In this document: one piece after another, positions 15,737-23,582 of the stretch
Layout of the letters: the number at the start of each line of letters is the position of its first letter
Position numbering within the stretch: the first letter of the stretch is position 1
NCBI GenBank assembly: GCA_043751595.1
Contig: JAYUZR010000008.1
Span: 1 to 42,970, forward strand
DNA length: 42,970 bases
Direction of reading: 5' to 3'
Source: JAYUZR01 sp043751595
GTDB lineage: Bacteria; Patescibacteriota; UBA1384; CAILIB01
Translations under genes and position numbers: made by a program
Notes under the pieces: model-generated
Database searches by the model: none
What the model saw: the letters and a program-made list of their open reading frames with translations, nothing else
Told to the model about the DNA's origin: nothing

Positions 15737-16069
15737 ATCTGATACGCAGTGTAGCAGATGATTTGAGAAGTGGGAGGTACTTGCGGAGATTACATCTTTT
15801 AAGTAGAAATAGTCCATCTCGTTTACTTAGCTCCACCTGGAGCGAAAAACCTTCGTCAAAGTCTCCTGTGTGATTTCAGCCGGAGATAAGGAAATAAAGT
15901 ACGCAGTGTGCGTCTAGCGCCCATTCTGCTGCTTCGGCAGTGGTCCAAGCAAAAGATGATCCCCCGCAAGGCCAAGATCATCCGCTACTAGCACTTTTCG
16001 GGAGTCAACCGTCTGCGCCCTGGTTAGAATCACCAGAGCAAGGACACCGTTACGTTCTAGGAGTATAGC

Positions 16070-16162
16070 ATGCACAAGCATCGCAACCCCGAGACCCTCG
16101 GAACCCACCACACCCGCGCGAAGTTTGCGGGCACCATGGAGAACCAGGGCGAGGCGAACTGA
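16070..16162 (+). CDS. Possible 30-residue peptide
   Basis: An ATG with AGGAG six bases ahead opens a 30-codon frame beginning MHKHRNPETLGTHH, rich in His, Arg and Lys. It lies at the front of the hairpin-rich stretch, as a leader peptide would. The only support is the SD sequence and the position. Confidence 0.25.
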   Translation: MHKHRNPETLGTHHTRAKFAGTMENQGEAN

Positions 16163-16312
16163 TCGGCGGCGACACCCTTCTCAGGTCCTGACCTGATTTT
16201 CAGGGGCTAGTCCCCAAAAGCCAGCAGCTCTAAGCTGGCAGGAAAAGCATTCAGGATGTCCCACCCAAGGACATATGCCATCCCGAGCAAAATACCGGAA
16301 AATCCTAAGAGT

Positions 16313-16343
16313 CCCCAGGAGCGCATGCGCACCTGGGGCTTTT
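16313..16343 (+). terminator. Terminator, first of two near-identical copies
   Basis: A 7-bp stem CCCCAGG/CCTGGGG (16313-16319 with 16332-16338) around GCGC repeats, then CTTTTGCCTTTC. The same arms and tail recur at 16806-16846. Confidence 0.75.
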
Positions 16344-16472
16344 GCCTTTCTAGTAGCTAATTGCCAATTACTGGTAATCCAGTATAACTATTTGTAACCC
16401 CTTCACTCGCTTCGGCTTGAGGAGTACGGCTGCCCAGCCAAAGTTGGGCGTTTGGTTTGAGAGGAGGAGGTA

Positions 16473-16778
16473 GTGCAAATTGTTCGCTTGCCCTCCGCCC
16501 TGTTTATGGTTTTACCGGGATATTCAATCTTTTTTCTGCAGATTACCCTTTTGGTTTTTGCAGGCGCTCTACCAAAAGAAGATTCAGCATCTTCGAGACC
16601 CCTCAACCAGCGGAGGCCTCCTCGGTTCGCAGAATCTCAAACGGGCCACTATTACCCGGGGTACGACGAAACGAATCGAGGTCCGCCCAAAAAGGGCATC
16701 ACCAACCTTCACAACACCAAAAAAGAAAGGAGGCGGGACGCCACCCAAACCCCCGGTTGGTTGCCGAATTCCTGCTAG
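16473..16778 (+). CDS. Small exported-protein candidate
   Basis: A 101-residue frame starting with GTG five bases after an AGGAGG. The N-terminus is hydrophobic (LFMVLPGYSIFFLQITLLVF) and ends AGALPKED, like a signal peptide. The rest is basic and disordered-looking (SRPLNQRRPPRF, HYYPGYDETNRGPPKKG). A terminator follows after 27 bases. The other two forward frames are also open across this region, so coding is not certain. No family recognised. Confidence 0.4.
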   Translation: MQIVRLPSALFMVLPGYSIFFLQITLLVFAGALPKEDSASSRPLNQRRPPRFAESQTGHYYPGYDETNRGPPKKGITNLHNTKKERRRDATQTPGWLPNSC

Positions 16779-16805
16779 CGATTCTAGGAAAAAATAAAAA
16801 CCACC

Positions 16806-16839
16806 AAGCCCCAGGAGCGCCGCCGCGCACCTGGGGCTT
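16806..16839 (+). terminator. Terminator, second near-identical copy
   Basis: A 10-bp stem AAGCCCCAGG/CCTGGGGCTT with an inner GCGC/GCGC stem, followed by TTGCCTTTC. It is almost the same sequence as 16313-16343 about 490 bases upstream. Confidence 0.85.
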
Positions 16840-16931
16840 TTGCCTTTCGCTTGACACTTCAACCCGTACCAGGTAGAACTCCTTGGCTAAGCCCTTCCTT
16901 TAGAGAGGGGCAGGCAGCGGAAGGTACGAGA

Positions 16932-16975
16932 GGCGCCAAAAAATAACATACCTCCAAAAAATAAAAGTTGGCGCC
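16932..16975. repeat. Inverted repeat in the gap before the ligA end
   Basis: GGCGCCAA (16932-16939) pairs with TTGGCGCC (16968-16975) around an A-rich 28-base loop. No gene is seen in 16779-17022. Confidence 0.5.
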
Positions 16976-16992
16976 GCTGAAAAACTCAAAGG

Positions 16993-17015
16993 GGCTGCAT
17001 TCCTTACATGTAGCC
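16993..17015 (-). terminator. Terminator after ligA
   Basis: An 8-bp stem with one mismatch (16993-17000 with 17008-17015), then GAGTTTTT on the reverse strand, eight bases past the ligA stop. Confidence 0.65.
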
Positions 17016-17022
17016 TTCTTTT

Positions 17023-19101
17023 TTATTGCCCAAGTAGGGCCTTAAGCTCTTCTTCCCCAATTACCGCCACTCCAAGTTGCTCGGCCTTAGTAAGCTTACT
17101 GCCGGCTTTTTCGCCAGCCACCACATAATCAGTTTCTTTGCTCACACTGGTAGAAATCTTCCCGCCCGCCGCTCGGATCATCTCACCAGCTTCTTCTCGC
17201 CCCAAAGTTGCCAAGGTACCGGTAAGGACAAACGTCTTTCCCCCCAGCACTCCCTCCCCTACCTCCTGAATCTTCAGTGGAGCCTGCATCCCAAAACTAA
17301 TCAGTTCATCCACAATTTGCTGATCATCCCCATCTTGCACCCAGCTGGAGAGGCTAGCCGCCACAATCGGGCCGATATCGGGTAGAGCGGCAAAGTCTTC
17401 GTCTCGCATCTCGCGTAGCACTGGCATAATCTGCACAAGCGCAGCCGAGCCTACTACCCCCTGCGCACCTAGGCGCTCGCCCAAAGCCAAGGCCAGCGTA
17501 TTGGCTGTTTCCACCCCAATATGACGCACGCCAAGCCCAATTAAGAGTCGGGTAAACGGCCGTGCCTTACTATTCTCGATGGCCGCAATTAGGTTACGGG
17601 CGGAGATTTCGGCATAGCCTTCAATCCCAAGAACGTTCTCTAGGGTTAGGCCATAGATATCGGCCACATCGTGCACCAAGTGAGCATCTACTAGTTTTGC
17701 CGCCACCTGCTCGCCCAGGCCATCAATATCCATCGCCCCCCGGGAGGCAAAGTGTTCAATCTGGCGCTTGAGTACATCGCGCGTAGGCGTAGCCAGGTAA
17801 TGCGCCGCCTCGCCCTCGCGCCGGATTACTGGCACACCATCAAGCTCTTCTGGGTACACAAATGGCACGGCGCCTTCGGGCCGCAAACTCTCAATTACTC
17901 GCACCACCTCAGGGATAATATCCCCTGCTTTTTGCACGACCACCGTATCGCCGATGCGCACGTCTTTTCGAGTTATTTCATCAGCATTATGCAGGGTTGC
18001 CCGGCTTACGGTACTACCCGCTAAACGAACCGGATCCATTACCGCGGTTGGGGTAATAGCACCGGTGCGACCAGCCCGAAGCTCGATATCGCGCACAATA
18101 GTAATTCCCTGCTCTGCCGGAAACTTAAAGGCCACTGCCCCGCGCGGGGCCTTGCCCACTACACCAAGCTGAGAAAACAATTCCCGATCTTCCACATTTA
18201 CCACTGCGCCATCGGTGCCGTAGGGTAATTCTTTGCGAGCTTCTTCCCACTGGGCCATAAACACTTCAACCTCGGCAATGGTTTTGCAGTGCTTACTATT
18301 TGGCTCCACCGGCAACCCGAGAGCCCTGGCCAGTTCGTGCTCTTCTGAATGCTGTAATTGCCCAAACTCTCCCACAACAGCGTAGGCAAAGAATGAAAGT
18401 TTGCGAGCAGCGGTAAGCTTGGCATCCAGCTGGCGCATACTTCCGGCTCCTAGGTTTCGGGGGTTAGCAAACTCGGGTAAGCCAGCCTCGCGCTGAGCCG
18501 CATTAAGTGCCTCAAAATCGCGCTTGGCAATATACACTTCTCCACGAACCTCAAACCGCCCACGCAACGCTTGTTGCACATAGGAGGACTCCCCCATCAC
18601 CTTAAGCGTAAGCGGGATTGATTCAATGGTGCGCGCGTTCTGAGTAACATCTTCCCCAACAAAGCCATCACCGCGAGTAGCCGCCTGCACTAAGGCACCG
18701 TCTTGGTAAATAAGCGAAATAGCAAAGCCATCCAGCTTAATTTCGGCGTAGTAGCCAGATTGGCGCAGCGTCTCCTCCCCCACTAAGCCAACAATGCGCT
18801 TTTCCCAATCGGCTAATTCTTCAAAGGTAAATACATCATTAAGGGAAAGCATTCGGGATTGATGTTCAACCTTAACAAAACCAGGCAGCGGCGTGCCGGC
18901 GACCCGCTGCGAAGGAGAATCAGCCGTAATAAGCTCGGGATATTCCTGTTCGATCTGGGAAAGCTCGTGCTTGAGCGAATCCAGCGCCGCCTCGCTAAGA
19001 TCGGATTGGTCAAGCACATGCACCAGATAGCGCTGGTGATTAATTTCTTCGCGAAGTTTCAGAATGCGCTCGGCGGCTTGGGCGGGGGTGAGGTGCGTCA
19101 T
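17023..19101 (-). CDS. ligA: NAD-dependent DNA ligase lacking zinc-finger cysteines
   Basis: Seals nicks in replication and repair, 692 aa, near normal length. Order: Ia domain, adenylation domain with Lys122 in AEIKLDG, OB fold (KAGDIIPEVV), zinc-finger position, HhH repeats, C-terminal BRCT (GGKTFVLTGTLATLGREEA). Where other LigA proteins have four zinc-binding cysteines, residues 411-447 read PFVYPEELDGVPVIRREGEA and on to the conserved IEHFASRGAMDIDGLG with no cysteine; the whole protein has only Cys272. An extended -10 lies exactly six bases before the ATG and there is no SD sequence. Confidence 0.96.
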   Translation of the reverse strand: MTHLTPAQAAERILKLREEINHQRYLVHVLDQSDLSEAALDSLKHELSQIEQEYPELITADSPSQRVAGTPLPGFVKVEHQSRMLSLNDVFTFEELADWEKRIVGLVGEETLRQSGYYAEIKLDGFAISLIYQDGALVQAATRGDGFVGEDVTQNARTIESIPLTLKVMGESSYVQQALRGRFEVRGEVYIAKRDFEALNAAQREAGLPEFANPRNLGAGSMRQLDAKLTAARKLSFFAYAVVGEFGQLQHSEEHELARALGLPVEPNSKHCKTIAEVEVFMAQWEEARKELPYGTDGAVVNVEDRELFSQLGVVGKAPRGAVAFKFPAEQGITIVRDIELRAGRTGAITPTAVMDPVRLAGSTVSRATLHNADEITRKDVRIGDTVVVQKAGDIIPEVVRVIESLRPEGAVPFVYPEELDGVPVIRREGEAAHYLATPTRDVLKRQIEHFASRGAMDIDGLGEQVAAKLVDAHLVHDVADIYGLTLENVLGIEGYAEISARNLIAAIENSKARPFTRLLIGLGVRHIGVETANTLALALGERLGAQGVVGSAALVQIMPVLREMRDEDFAALPDIGPIVAASLSSWVQDGDDQQIVDELISFGMQAPLKIQEVGEGVLGGKTFVLTGTLATLGREEAGEMIRAAGGKISTSVSKETDYVVAGEKAGSKLTKAEQLGVAVIGEEELKALLGQ

Positions 19102-19107
19102 GGGGCT

Positions 19108-19116
19108 ATACTAGCA
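19108..19116 (-). promoter_or_regulatory. Leaderless-type extended -10 of ligA
   Basis: TGCTAGTAT followed by exactly six bases and the ligA ATG, with no SD sequence. Confidence 0.6.
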
Positions 19117-19222
19117 AATAATTGCCTTTGTAGCTGTCAGTTCTCTGATTGATCAATAACCATAAATCTGGTATAGCAAACCCGCAGTTTCATGGGAGGC
19201 TGAAAAAGAAAAGGAACCTAGT

Positions 19223-19714
19223 ATGAAGTATTTCCTAACCCTGCAGCTGCTGATTGATGGCACAATCGTCAAGACAGGGCTACATAGGGCTTTACGTGCT
19301 GAAAACGCCTGTAAAGCTGCACTCCCTAAAAAGAGGGCGAAGTCCGATGACCCAGACATTGATGGCTGGGATCAGCCCGACAGCACTGCCAGCTACTCCG
19401 CCAGTAGCCGATGGCAGGATAGTGGTATCGTCGAGGCACTTCTAGCCATAGAAGTAACCAATGAGTGGCAACTCGGCTTCTTCACCTTAAGCGATGGAAT
19501 CATTGGTCTGCGAAAGTCCATGGCCAAACCAAGTCAGGATTACATGCAAGGTAGCGCGGACACCTACCACCTAATGCTCTACGACGGAGTACTGGGGAGT
19601 CGGCTAGAAAACGGAGAGTCGATGTATTACCGACTTAGTGGCTATCAAGAATCCGGCAACGACTGGGCCTCAGGGTTTGTAATACTGATACCGCCCAAAA
19701 AGTTGATCAAATAG
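19223..19714 (+). CDS. Unknown protein, 163 aa
   Basis: A soluble protein with no recognised family. It has a strand-rich start (MKYFLTLQLLIDGTIVKTG), a polar middle (DDPDIDGWDQPDST) and ends FVILIPPKKLIK. AAGGA lies seven bases before the ATG. It is a lone forward gene between ligA and a long reverse block, and shares a bidirectional terminator with it. A TGGTATAGC about 40 bases upstream may be its -10. Confidence 0.55.
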   Translation: MKYFLTLQLLIDGTIVKTGLHRALRAENACKAALPKKRAKSDDPDIDGWDQPDSTASYSASSRWQDSGIVEALLAIEVTNEWQLGFFTLSDGIIGLRKSMAKPSQDYMQGSADTYHLMLYDGVLGSRLENGESMYYRLSGYQESGNDWASGFVILIPPKKLIK

Positions 19715-19715
19715 A

Positions 19716-19750
19716 AAAGCCCCCGGCGCGTCACACGCGCCGGGGGCTTT
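19716..19750. terminator. Bidirectional terminator
   Basis: A 15-bp perfect stem (AAAGCCCCCGGCGCG, 19716-19730 with 19736-19750) with a TCACA loop between convergent genes. The reverse-strand tail CTTTTCTATTT is the better U run. Confidence 0.9.
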
Positions 19751-19761
19751 CGCATTCCCAT

Positions 19762-20037
19762 CTACAAACTATTCAGGGCAGAAAGCGCGGCACTGGTATC
19801 ATCAGGCACCTTGCCCAACTCTACCCGAACCATATCTTCGTCGTGCTGCAGCTCGGCATCGGCCTGCGTGGCGTACGCCTCAACGTCTTTAAGCGCCTGT
19901 TCATCTACTGCTGCGCGCAAAGCTGCAATGCGAGCATCACCTGTCAGCTCCTCAGGAAGGGTTGCATCTACCTGAAGCACTAGTACCTGGTAGCGCTTCA
20001 CAAGTTCATCGTGCATGGAGGAAGGATCTTGAGCCAT
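19762..20037 (-). CDS. Unknown 91-aa helical protein
   Basis: An acidic, Ala- and Asp-rich, probably all-helical protein (DELVKRYQVLVLQVDATL; AALRAAVDEQALKDVEAYA) with no signal peptide. It starts three bases after the 670-aa gene ends, so the two are one translation unit and may interact. No family recognised. Confidence 0.55.
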   Translation of the reverse strand: MAQDPSSMHDELVKRYQVLVLQVDATLPEELTGDARIAALRAAVDEQALKDVEAYATQADAELQHDEDMVRVELGKVPDDTSAALSALNSL

Positions 20038-20040
20038 AGC

Positions 20041-22053
20041 TTACGATTTAGTAGGGATTGCAAATCTGGTAGTCACTTTGTTTACCGCATCGGTTTCAGG
20101 ATTCTTCTTTCTAAACTGAATGCTAATGCCGTTTTCGGGCGTGTAGGTAAAGGTCATCATTGTATCTTTGGGGTCGAATCTAGTAAGACCGCCAGTCTCA
20201 ATAATTACCATTTGCTGCTCCCCATAGCGCTTTTGCATAATGTCATCAAACGCCTTCAGTTGATTCTCCGAAGAACCGGCCTGACCAAGCGCATTCTGAA
20301 CATCAATTTTTAGCCGAACATCTTGCAGCGCCAATTCACGAGCCTTGGCAGTAGTTAGTTCGCCTTCATAGTGATGCGAAACCGATTTAACCGGAGGTGC
20401 TACTTCATTTTTCCCATTACGGGTGAGCATCATATCTGTTTCGTACTGCACATTGGTAGCCATCGCTAATCCTGGCTGCTCGGTTGCCTCTTTTTGGAGG
20501 CGTGAATACTCGGCATTAAGCGCGCCGACATATTCGGTAATTGGAAGATCAGAAGCCGACATACCACGCGCCTCTTTTAAGACTTCTCGGTATTCAACTC
20601 GAGCAGTCTCTGGACTAGTGCCGGCAATCTTCTCAGTGCGGATGGTAGGATCGCCCGCAACCTGATAATCGAAGGTAGGTGGAAGATTTGGATCGGCAGC
20701 CCCTTCTGCGGATGGCGTCGCTGCAACTTCGGTCTTACTCTCTACCACGTCTCCAACGGTAGGTTGCGCTAAACTTCTTTCCAAAATTGGCCGCGCTGCT
20801 TCGGCGCTAATGCCAGCGCCTGCCAGGCCGAGCATCATTTCACGCATCCGTGGGTTGGCCATAATCTGTAGTGCTGCCGCAACAAGCTTTTCATCCCCCA
20901 GCAGCTCGGCGATTGCCGCATGAGCATCGTCGGGTGTCACACCAAACTTTTCAAACAACCCACCCAAATTACCCAGTGATTCCATTTTAGTAGGATCAAA
21001 AGCAAGGTTTTCGTAGGCAGCGGCAAGATCGACAGTAGTTCCGGCTGGTACTTCGTTTTGCGCTAAGTTTTCGACTACTTTTGCAGACTCGGCGGTTGGG
21101 GTAATTTCTGGCGCTACAGCAGTGGTCTCATTCTCAGACTCTACTACGTCCTCCTTAGGAGCTTCGTTTTCTGCAGTTTGATCTCCGAATACTGCCCGAC
21201 CTTTATCATCCAGCTTAATATCGATAATAACCGCTCCCCTGGCACTCATTACTTCTTTGGCAATGTGCTGGAGCTGATCCAACTTTCTAAATGGTGCAAC
21301 AAAGGTGCGCTCAAGATTATCAAGACCTTTGCCCACCGCCTGCTTGGCGAGATCGGCAAAGGTACGGGCACGGCCTTCGAGTTTAGCCAGATTTTGCAGC
21401 ACGGTACTCCCCTGCTCTTTTTGCAATGCCGCAACTTGCTCCTTTAACTGAGCAATTTCATCGGCTGCACCTCCAAAATTACCTTCCACACTAGCTTCAA
21501 GCTGAGGAGCCTGTTCGGCCGCAGCCCCCGGAGCTTCATCAATAGTAGGAAGTGGCTTAAGTGGCGTAAGCTCGCTGGAACTTAGCGGCTCGAGCGGAGC
21601 TTGAGGCTCGTATAGCTTGGCAACATCTTCGTTAAGGGTTTGACCATCTCCTACAGGAGCATCAGATAATTTTGCAACGCCTTCATCTAGCGCTGGAGTA
21701 TCGGCAGTAGGTGCAACCTTTTCTGGGTCATTCTCCAGCGGCTCAGCTACTTTTAGGTCGTCTAGATTGTGCTCATCGAGCGGCTCTTTTACCGGAATAT
21801 CAGGAAGCGGATCGGATCCCATCAACCCCTTTAAGTAGTCTGCATTTGCGTCAAAAGAGACAGATTGCTGAGGAATCTCTGGTAAATCGGGCAAAGGCTC
21901 AGAGTTGCGACGAGCATCAGAGATAGGAGCAGGGGCGTTATCAGTAACTGCGGCATTTAACTCTGCAAGATTAAAGGAATTGCTCCCTAACTCATCTAGC
22001 GGCTCATCCGCACTTGGCCCAACCGCGAGTGGTCTTTCTTGTAGCTCTGGCAT
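20041..22053 (-). CDS. Large acidic protein, unknown function
   Basis: A 670-residue protein without signal peptide or membrane helix. The first 200 residues are low-complexity and acidic, rich in Pro, Leu, Asp and Glu with recurring LPDIP/EPLD motifs. Then comes a coiled-coil stretch (about 195-270, ADEIAQLKEQVAALQKEQGS), an Ala/Leu-rich helical part, and a compact C-terminal domain (about 460-670) with YQVAGDPTIRTEKIAG and MVIIETGGLTRFDPKDTM. No SD sequence; TATGAT lies eight bases before the ATG. It could be a cytoplasmic scaffold, but this is a guess. Confidence 0.6.
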   Translation of the reverse strand: MPELQERPLAVGPSADEPLDELGSNSFNLAELNAAVTDNAPAPISDARRNSEPLPDLPEIPQQSVSFDANADYLKGLMGSDPLPDIPVKEPLDEHNLDDLKVAEPLENDPEKVAPTADTPALDEGVAKLSDAPVGDGQTLNEDVAKLYEPQAPLEPLSSSELTPLKPLPTIDEAPGAAAEQAPQLEASVEGNFGGAADEIAQLKEQVAALQKEQGSTVLQNLAKLEGRARTFADLAKQAVGKGLDNLERTFVAPFRKLDQLQHIAKEVMSARGAVIIDIKLDDKGRAVFGDQTAENEAPKEDVVESENETTAVAPEITPTAESAKVVENLAQNEVPAGTTVDLAAAYENLAFDPTKMESLGNLGGLFEKFGVTPDDAHAAIAELLGDEKLVAAALQIMANPRMREMMLGLAGAGISAEAARPILERSLAQPTVGDVVESKTEVAATPSAEGAADPNLPPTFDYQVAGDPTIRTEKIAGTSPETARVEYREVLKEARGMSASDLPITEYVGALNAEYSRLQKEATEQPGLAMATNVQYETDMMLTRNGKNEVAPPVKSVSHHYEGELTTAKARELALQDVRLKIDVQNALGQAGSSENQLKAFDDIMQKRYGEQQMVIIETGGLTRFDPKDTMMTFTYTPENGISIQFRKKNPETDAVNKVTTRFAIPTKS

Positions 22054-22092
22054 ATGCAGACATCATACCGTCCTGTCCCCACTCTCTGCAAA

Positions 22093-22998
22093 CTAGCGCA
22101 TCCCACTACCCTGCTCGAGGGCAGCAATACGCTCGGCAATCGGAGGGTGCGTACTAAATAAGCCAGCTAACCCACCAAAGGGATTAGCAATAAACAGATG
22201 GGCAACTGCCCGACTTACCTCTACTTTTGCCGCTGCACCCTCGCCTTCGTCTAGCTTGCGCAAGGCACTAATTAAGCCAGCTGCATCGCGAGTAGTAAGT
22301 ACGGCGGTAGCATCGGCTAAAAACTCGCGCTTGCGCGAAATCGCCAGCTGAATAAGGGTTGCCGCCACCGGAGCGGCCACCAACACTACAATCATGACAA
22401 TGGCGCCAATGCCGTTTCCACCTTCTTCGTTGTTGCGGCGGCGCCCACCACCCCACCACAAACTTCGGGCAACCATATCGCCAAGTAAGGTAATGCTCCC
22501 AGCCAAAACAGCCACTAAGCTCATCAACCGAATATCTTCGTTTCCTACATGCCCCAGCTCGTGGGCCAAAACTCCGGCCACTTCTCGGTCGTTCATGTTT
22601 TGCAGCAGGCCGGCCGTAACCGCAACCGCGGCATGCTTAGGATCGCGTCCGGTGGCAAAAGCATTCATGCCAGCCTGAGGAATGATAAAAATGCGAGGCT
22701 TGGGTAGGCCAGTTGCAATACAAAGTGTTTCTACAATTCGGTGCAGTCGCTCACCCTGACCACCATCGTGCGCATCCTCTACCGGCTCAGCCCCAGAAGC
22801 CGCTAGCGCTACTGTGTCACTGGCGTACCAACCAACAAAACCCTGAATAATACTAAGAATAGCTGCCAGAGGCAGTAGTTCTGGACGGTCTAAGTAGGTA
22901 GCCGCTAAGTAGCCAACCCCCAGTAAAAGGGCGGTAAAAAGGACTAAGTAAAAGCCACTTTTTTGACGGTTAGCAGTAACCTGCGTGTAAAGCGTCAC
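22093..22998 (-). CDS. htpX: HtpX-like M48 membrane metalloprotease
   Basis: Degrades misfolded membrane proteins, 301 aa. Two N-terminal membrane helices (about 15-35 and 42-58), the zinc motif HELGH at 146-150 (AGVLAHELGHVGNED), two further helices and the downstream KREFLADATAVLTTR glutamate region are all present. It starts with GTG; TAGGTT lies exactly six bases upstream. It follows lemA by 14 bases, a pairing common in bacteria. The C-terminal FSTHPPIAERIAAL is typical of the family. Confidence 0.93.
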   Translation of the reverse strand: MTLYTQVTANRQKSGFYLVLFTALLLGVGYLAATYLDRPELLPLAAILSIIQGFVGWYASDTVALAASGAEPVEDAHDGGQGERLHRIVETLCIATGLPKPRIFIIPQAGMNAFATGRDPKHAAVAVTAGLLQNMNDREVAGVLAHELGHVGNEDIRLMSLVAVLAGSITLLGDMVARSLWWGGGRRRNNEEGGNGIGAIVMIVVLVAAPVAATLIQLAISRKREFLADATAVLTTRDAAGLISALRKLDEGEGAAAKVEVSRAVAHLFIANPFGGLAGLFSTHPPIAERIAALEQGSGMR

Positions 22999-23012
22999 AG
23001 CAAAAACCTAGA

Positions 23013-23573
23013 CTAAAACTTAACGGTAACGGGCTCAGCCACCTCAGGTGACTCGAGCACGTACAGCTCGCGAGCGGTAAAGCGAGCAAGGCCGGCAATA
23101 ATATTGCCAGGAATCACCTGAATGCGAGTGTTGTATTCGCGAACGGTGGCATTGTAAAAACGGCGAGCCGCTTCAAGCTTATCTTCAGTCTCAGAAAGCT
23201 CTTTTGAGAGCTGCATAAAGTTCTCGTTCGCTTTAAGCTCTGGGTAATTCTCGGCCACTGCAAATACAGTGCGAAGCGCTCCAGAAAGGGTCTTTTCAGC
23301 CTGTTGTTCGGCGTTAATTCCGCCTCCGTTAGCGCTAATAGCACCAGCGCGGGCCTCGGTTACCTTGGTGAAAAGATCGTCCTCGTGCTTGGCATAGCCT
23401 TTAACCGTCTCAACCAAATTAGGGATGAGATCGTAACGGCGACGCATCTGTACATGGATATCACTGCCGGCTTCATCAACCTGGTTTCGGGTAGCAATAA
23501 GGGCGTTATAGGTACCAGCCGCCCAAAGGGCGATGAGAACCAAAACAACAACGGTAATAATAAGTGGAGTCAT
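23013..23573 (-). CDS. lemA: LemA family protein
   Basis: A 186-aa membrane-anchored helical protein with one N-terminal helix facing out. Family segments: YNALIATRNQVDEAGSDIHV, RRRYDLIPNLVETVKGYA, ETEDKLEAARRFYNATVREY, NTRIQVIPGNIIA. The function is poorly known; it is usually next to an HtpX-like protease or TPM protein. Nine bases after the 792-aa gene and ahead of htpX in one unit. Confidence 0.95.
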   Translation of the reverse strand: MTPLIITVVVLVLIALWAAGTYNALIATRNQVDEAGSDIHVQMRRRYDLIPNLVETVKGYAKHEDDLFTKVTEARAGAISANGGGINAEQQAEKTLSGALRTVFAVAENYPELKANENFMQLSKELSETEDKLEAARRFYNATVREYNTRIQVIPGNIIAGLARFTARELYVLESPEVAEPVTVKF

Positions 23574-23582
23574 ACTGAGTAA

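Larger units (their letters stand above)
16020..16345 (+). ncRNA. Candidate structured RNA ending in a terminator
   Basis: In the gene-poor stretch 15737-16472 the forward strand holds consecutive hairpins: 16181-16196 (TCAGGTCCTGACCTGA), 16203-16215 (GGGG/CCCC), 16220-16239 (GCCAGC/GCTGGC), 16256-16274 (ATGTCC/GGACAT), then a Rho-independent terminator at 16313-16343. A TAGAAT at 16025-16030 could be a -10. It does not match tmRNA, RNase P or SRP RNA signatures that I know. It could be an attenuating leader for the gene at 16473 or an independent small RNA. Nothing is identified in 15737-16019. Confidence 0.3.

Noticed and set aside
15914..16111. 65-codon reverse frame (MLVHAILLERNG...)
   Set aside because: The composition is protein-like, but there is no SD sequence or -10 at the right place and it overlaps the SD-led forward frame; left as unassigned.
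15737..16472. tmRNA, RNase P RNA or SRP RNA in the gene-poor gap
   Set aside because: None of the conserved core motifs I know for these RNAs appears on either strand.
16457..16876. 139- and 105-codon forward frames in other phases
   Set aside because: They overlap the 16473 frame, run through the terminator (139 aa) or have no ribosome site; only the 16473 frame has SD spacing, an export-like start and a stop before the terminator.
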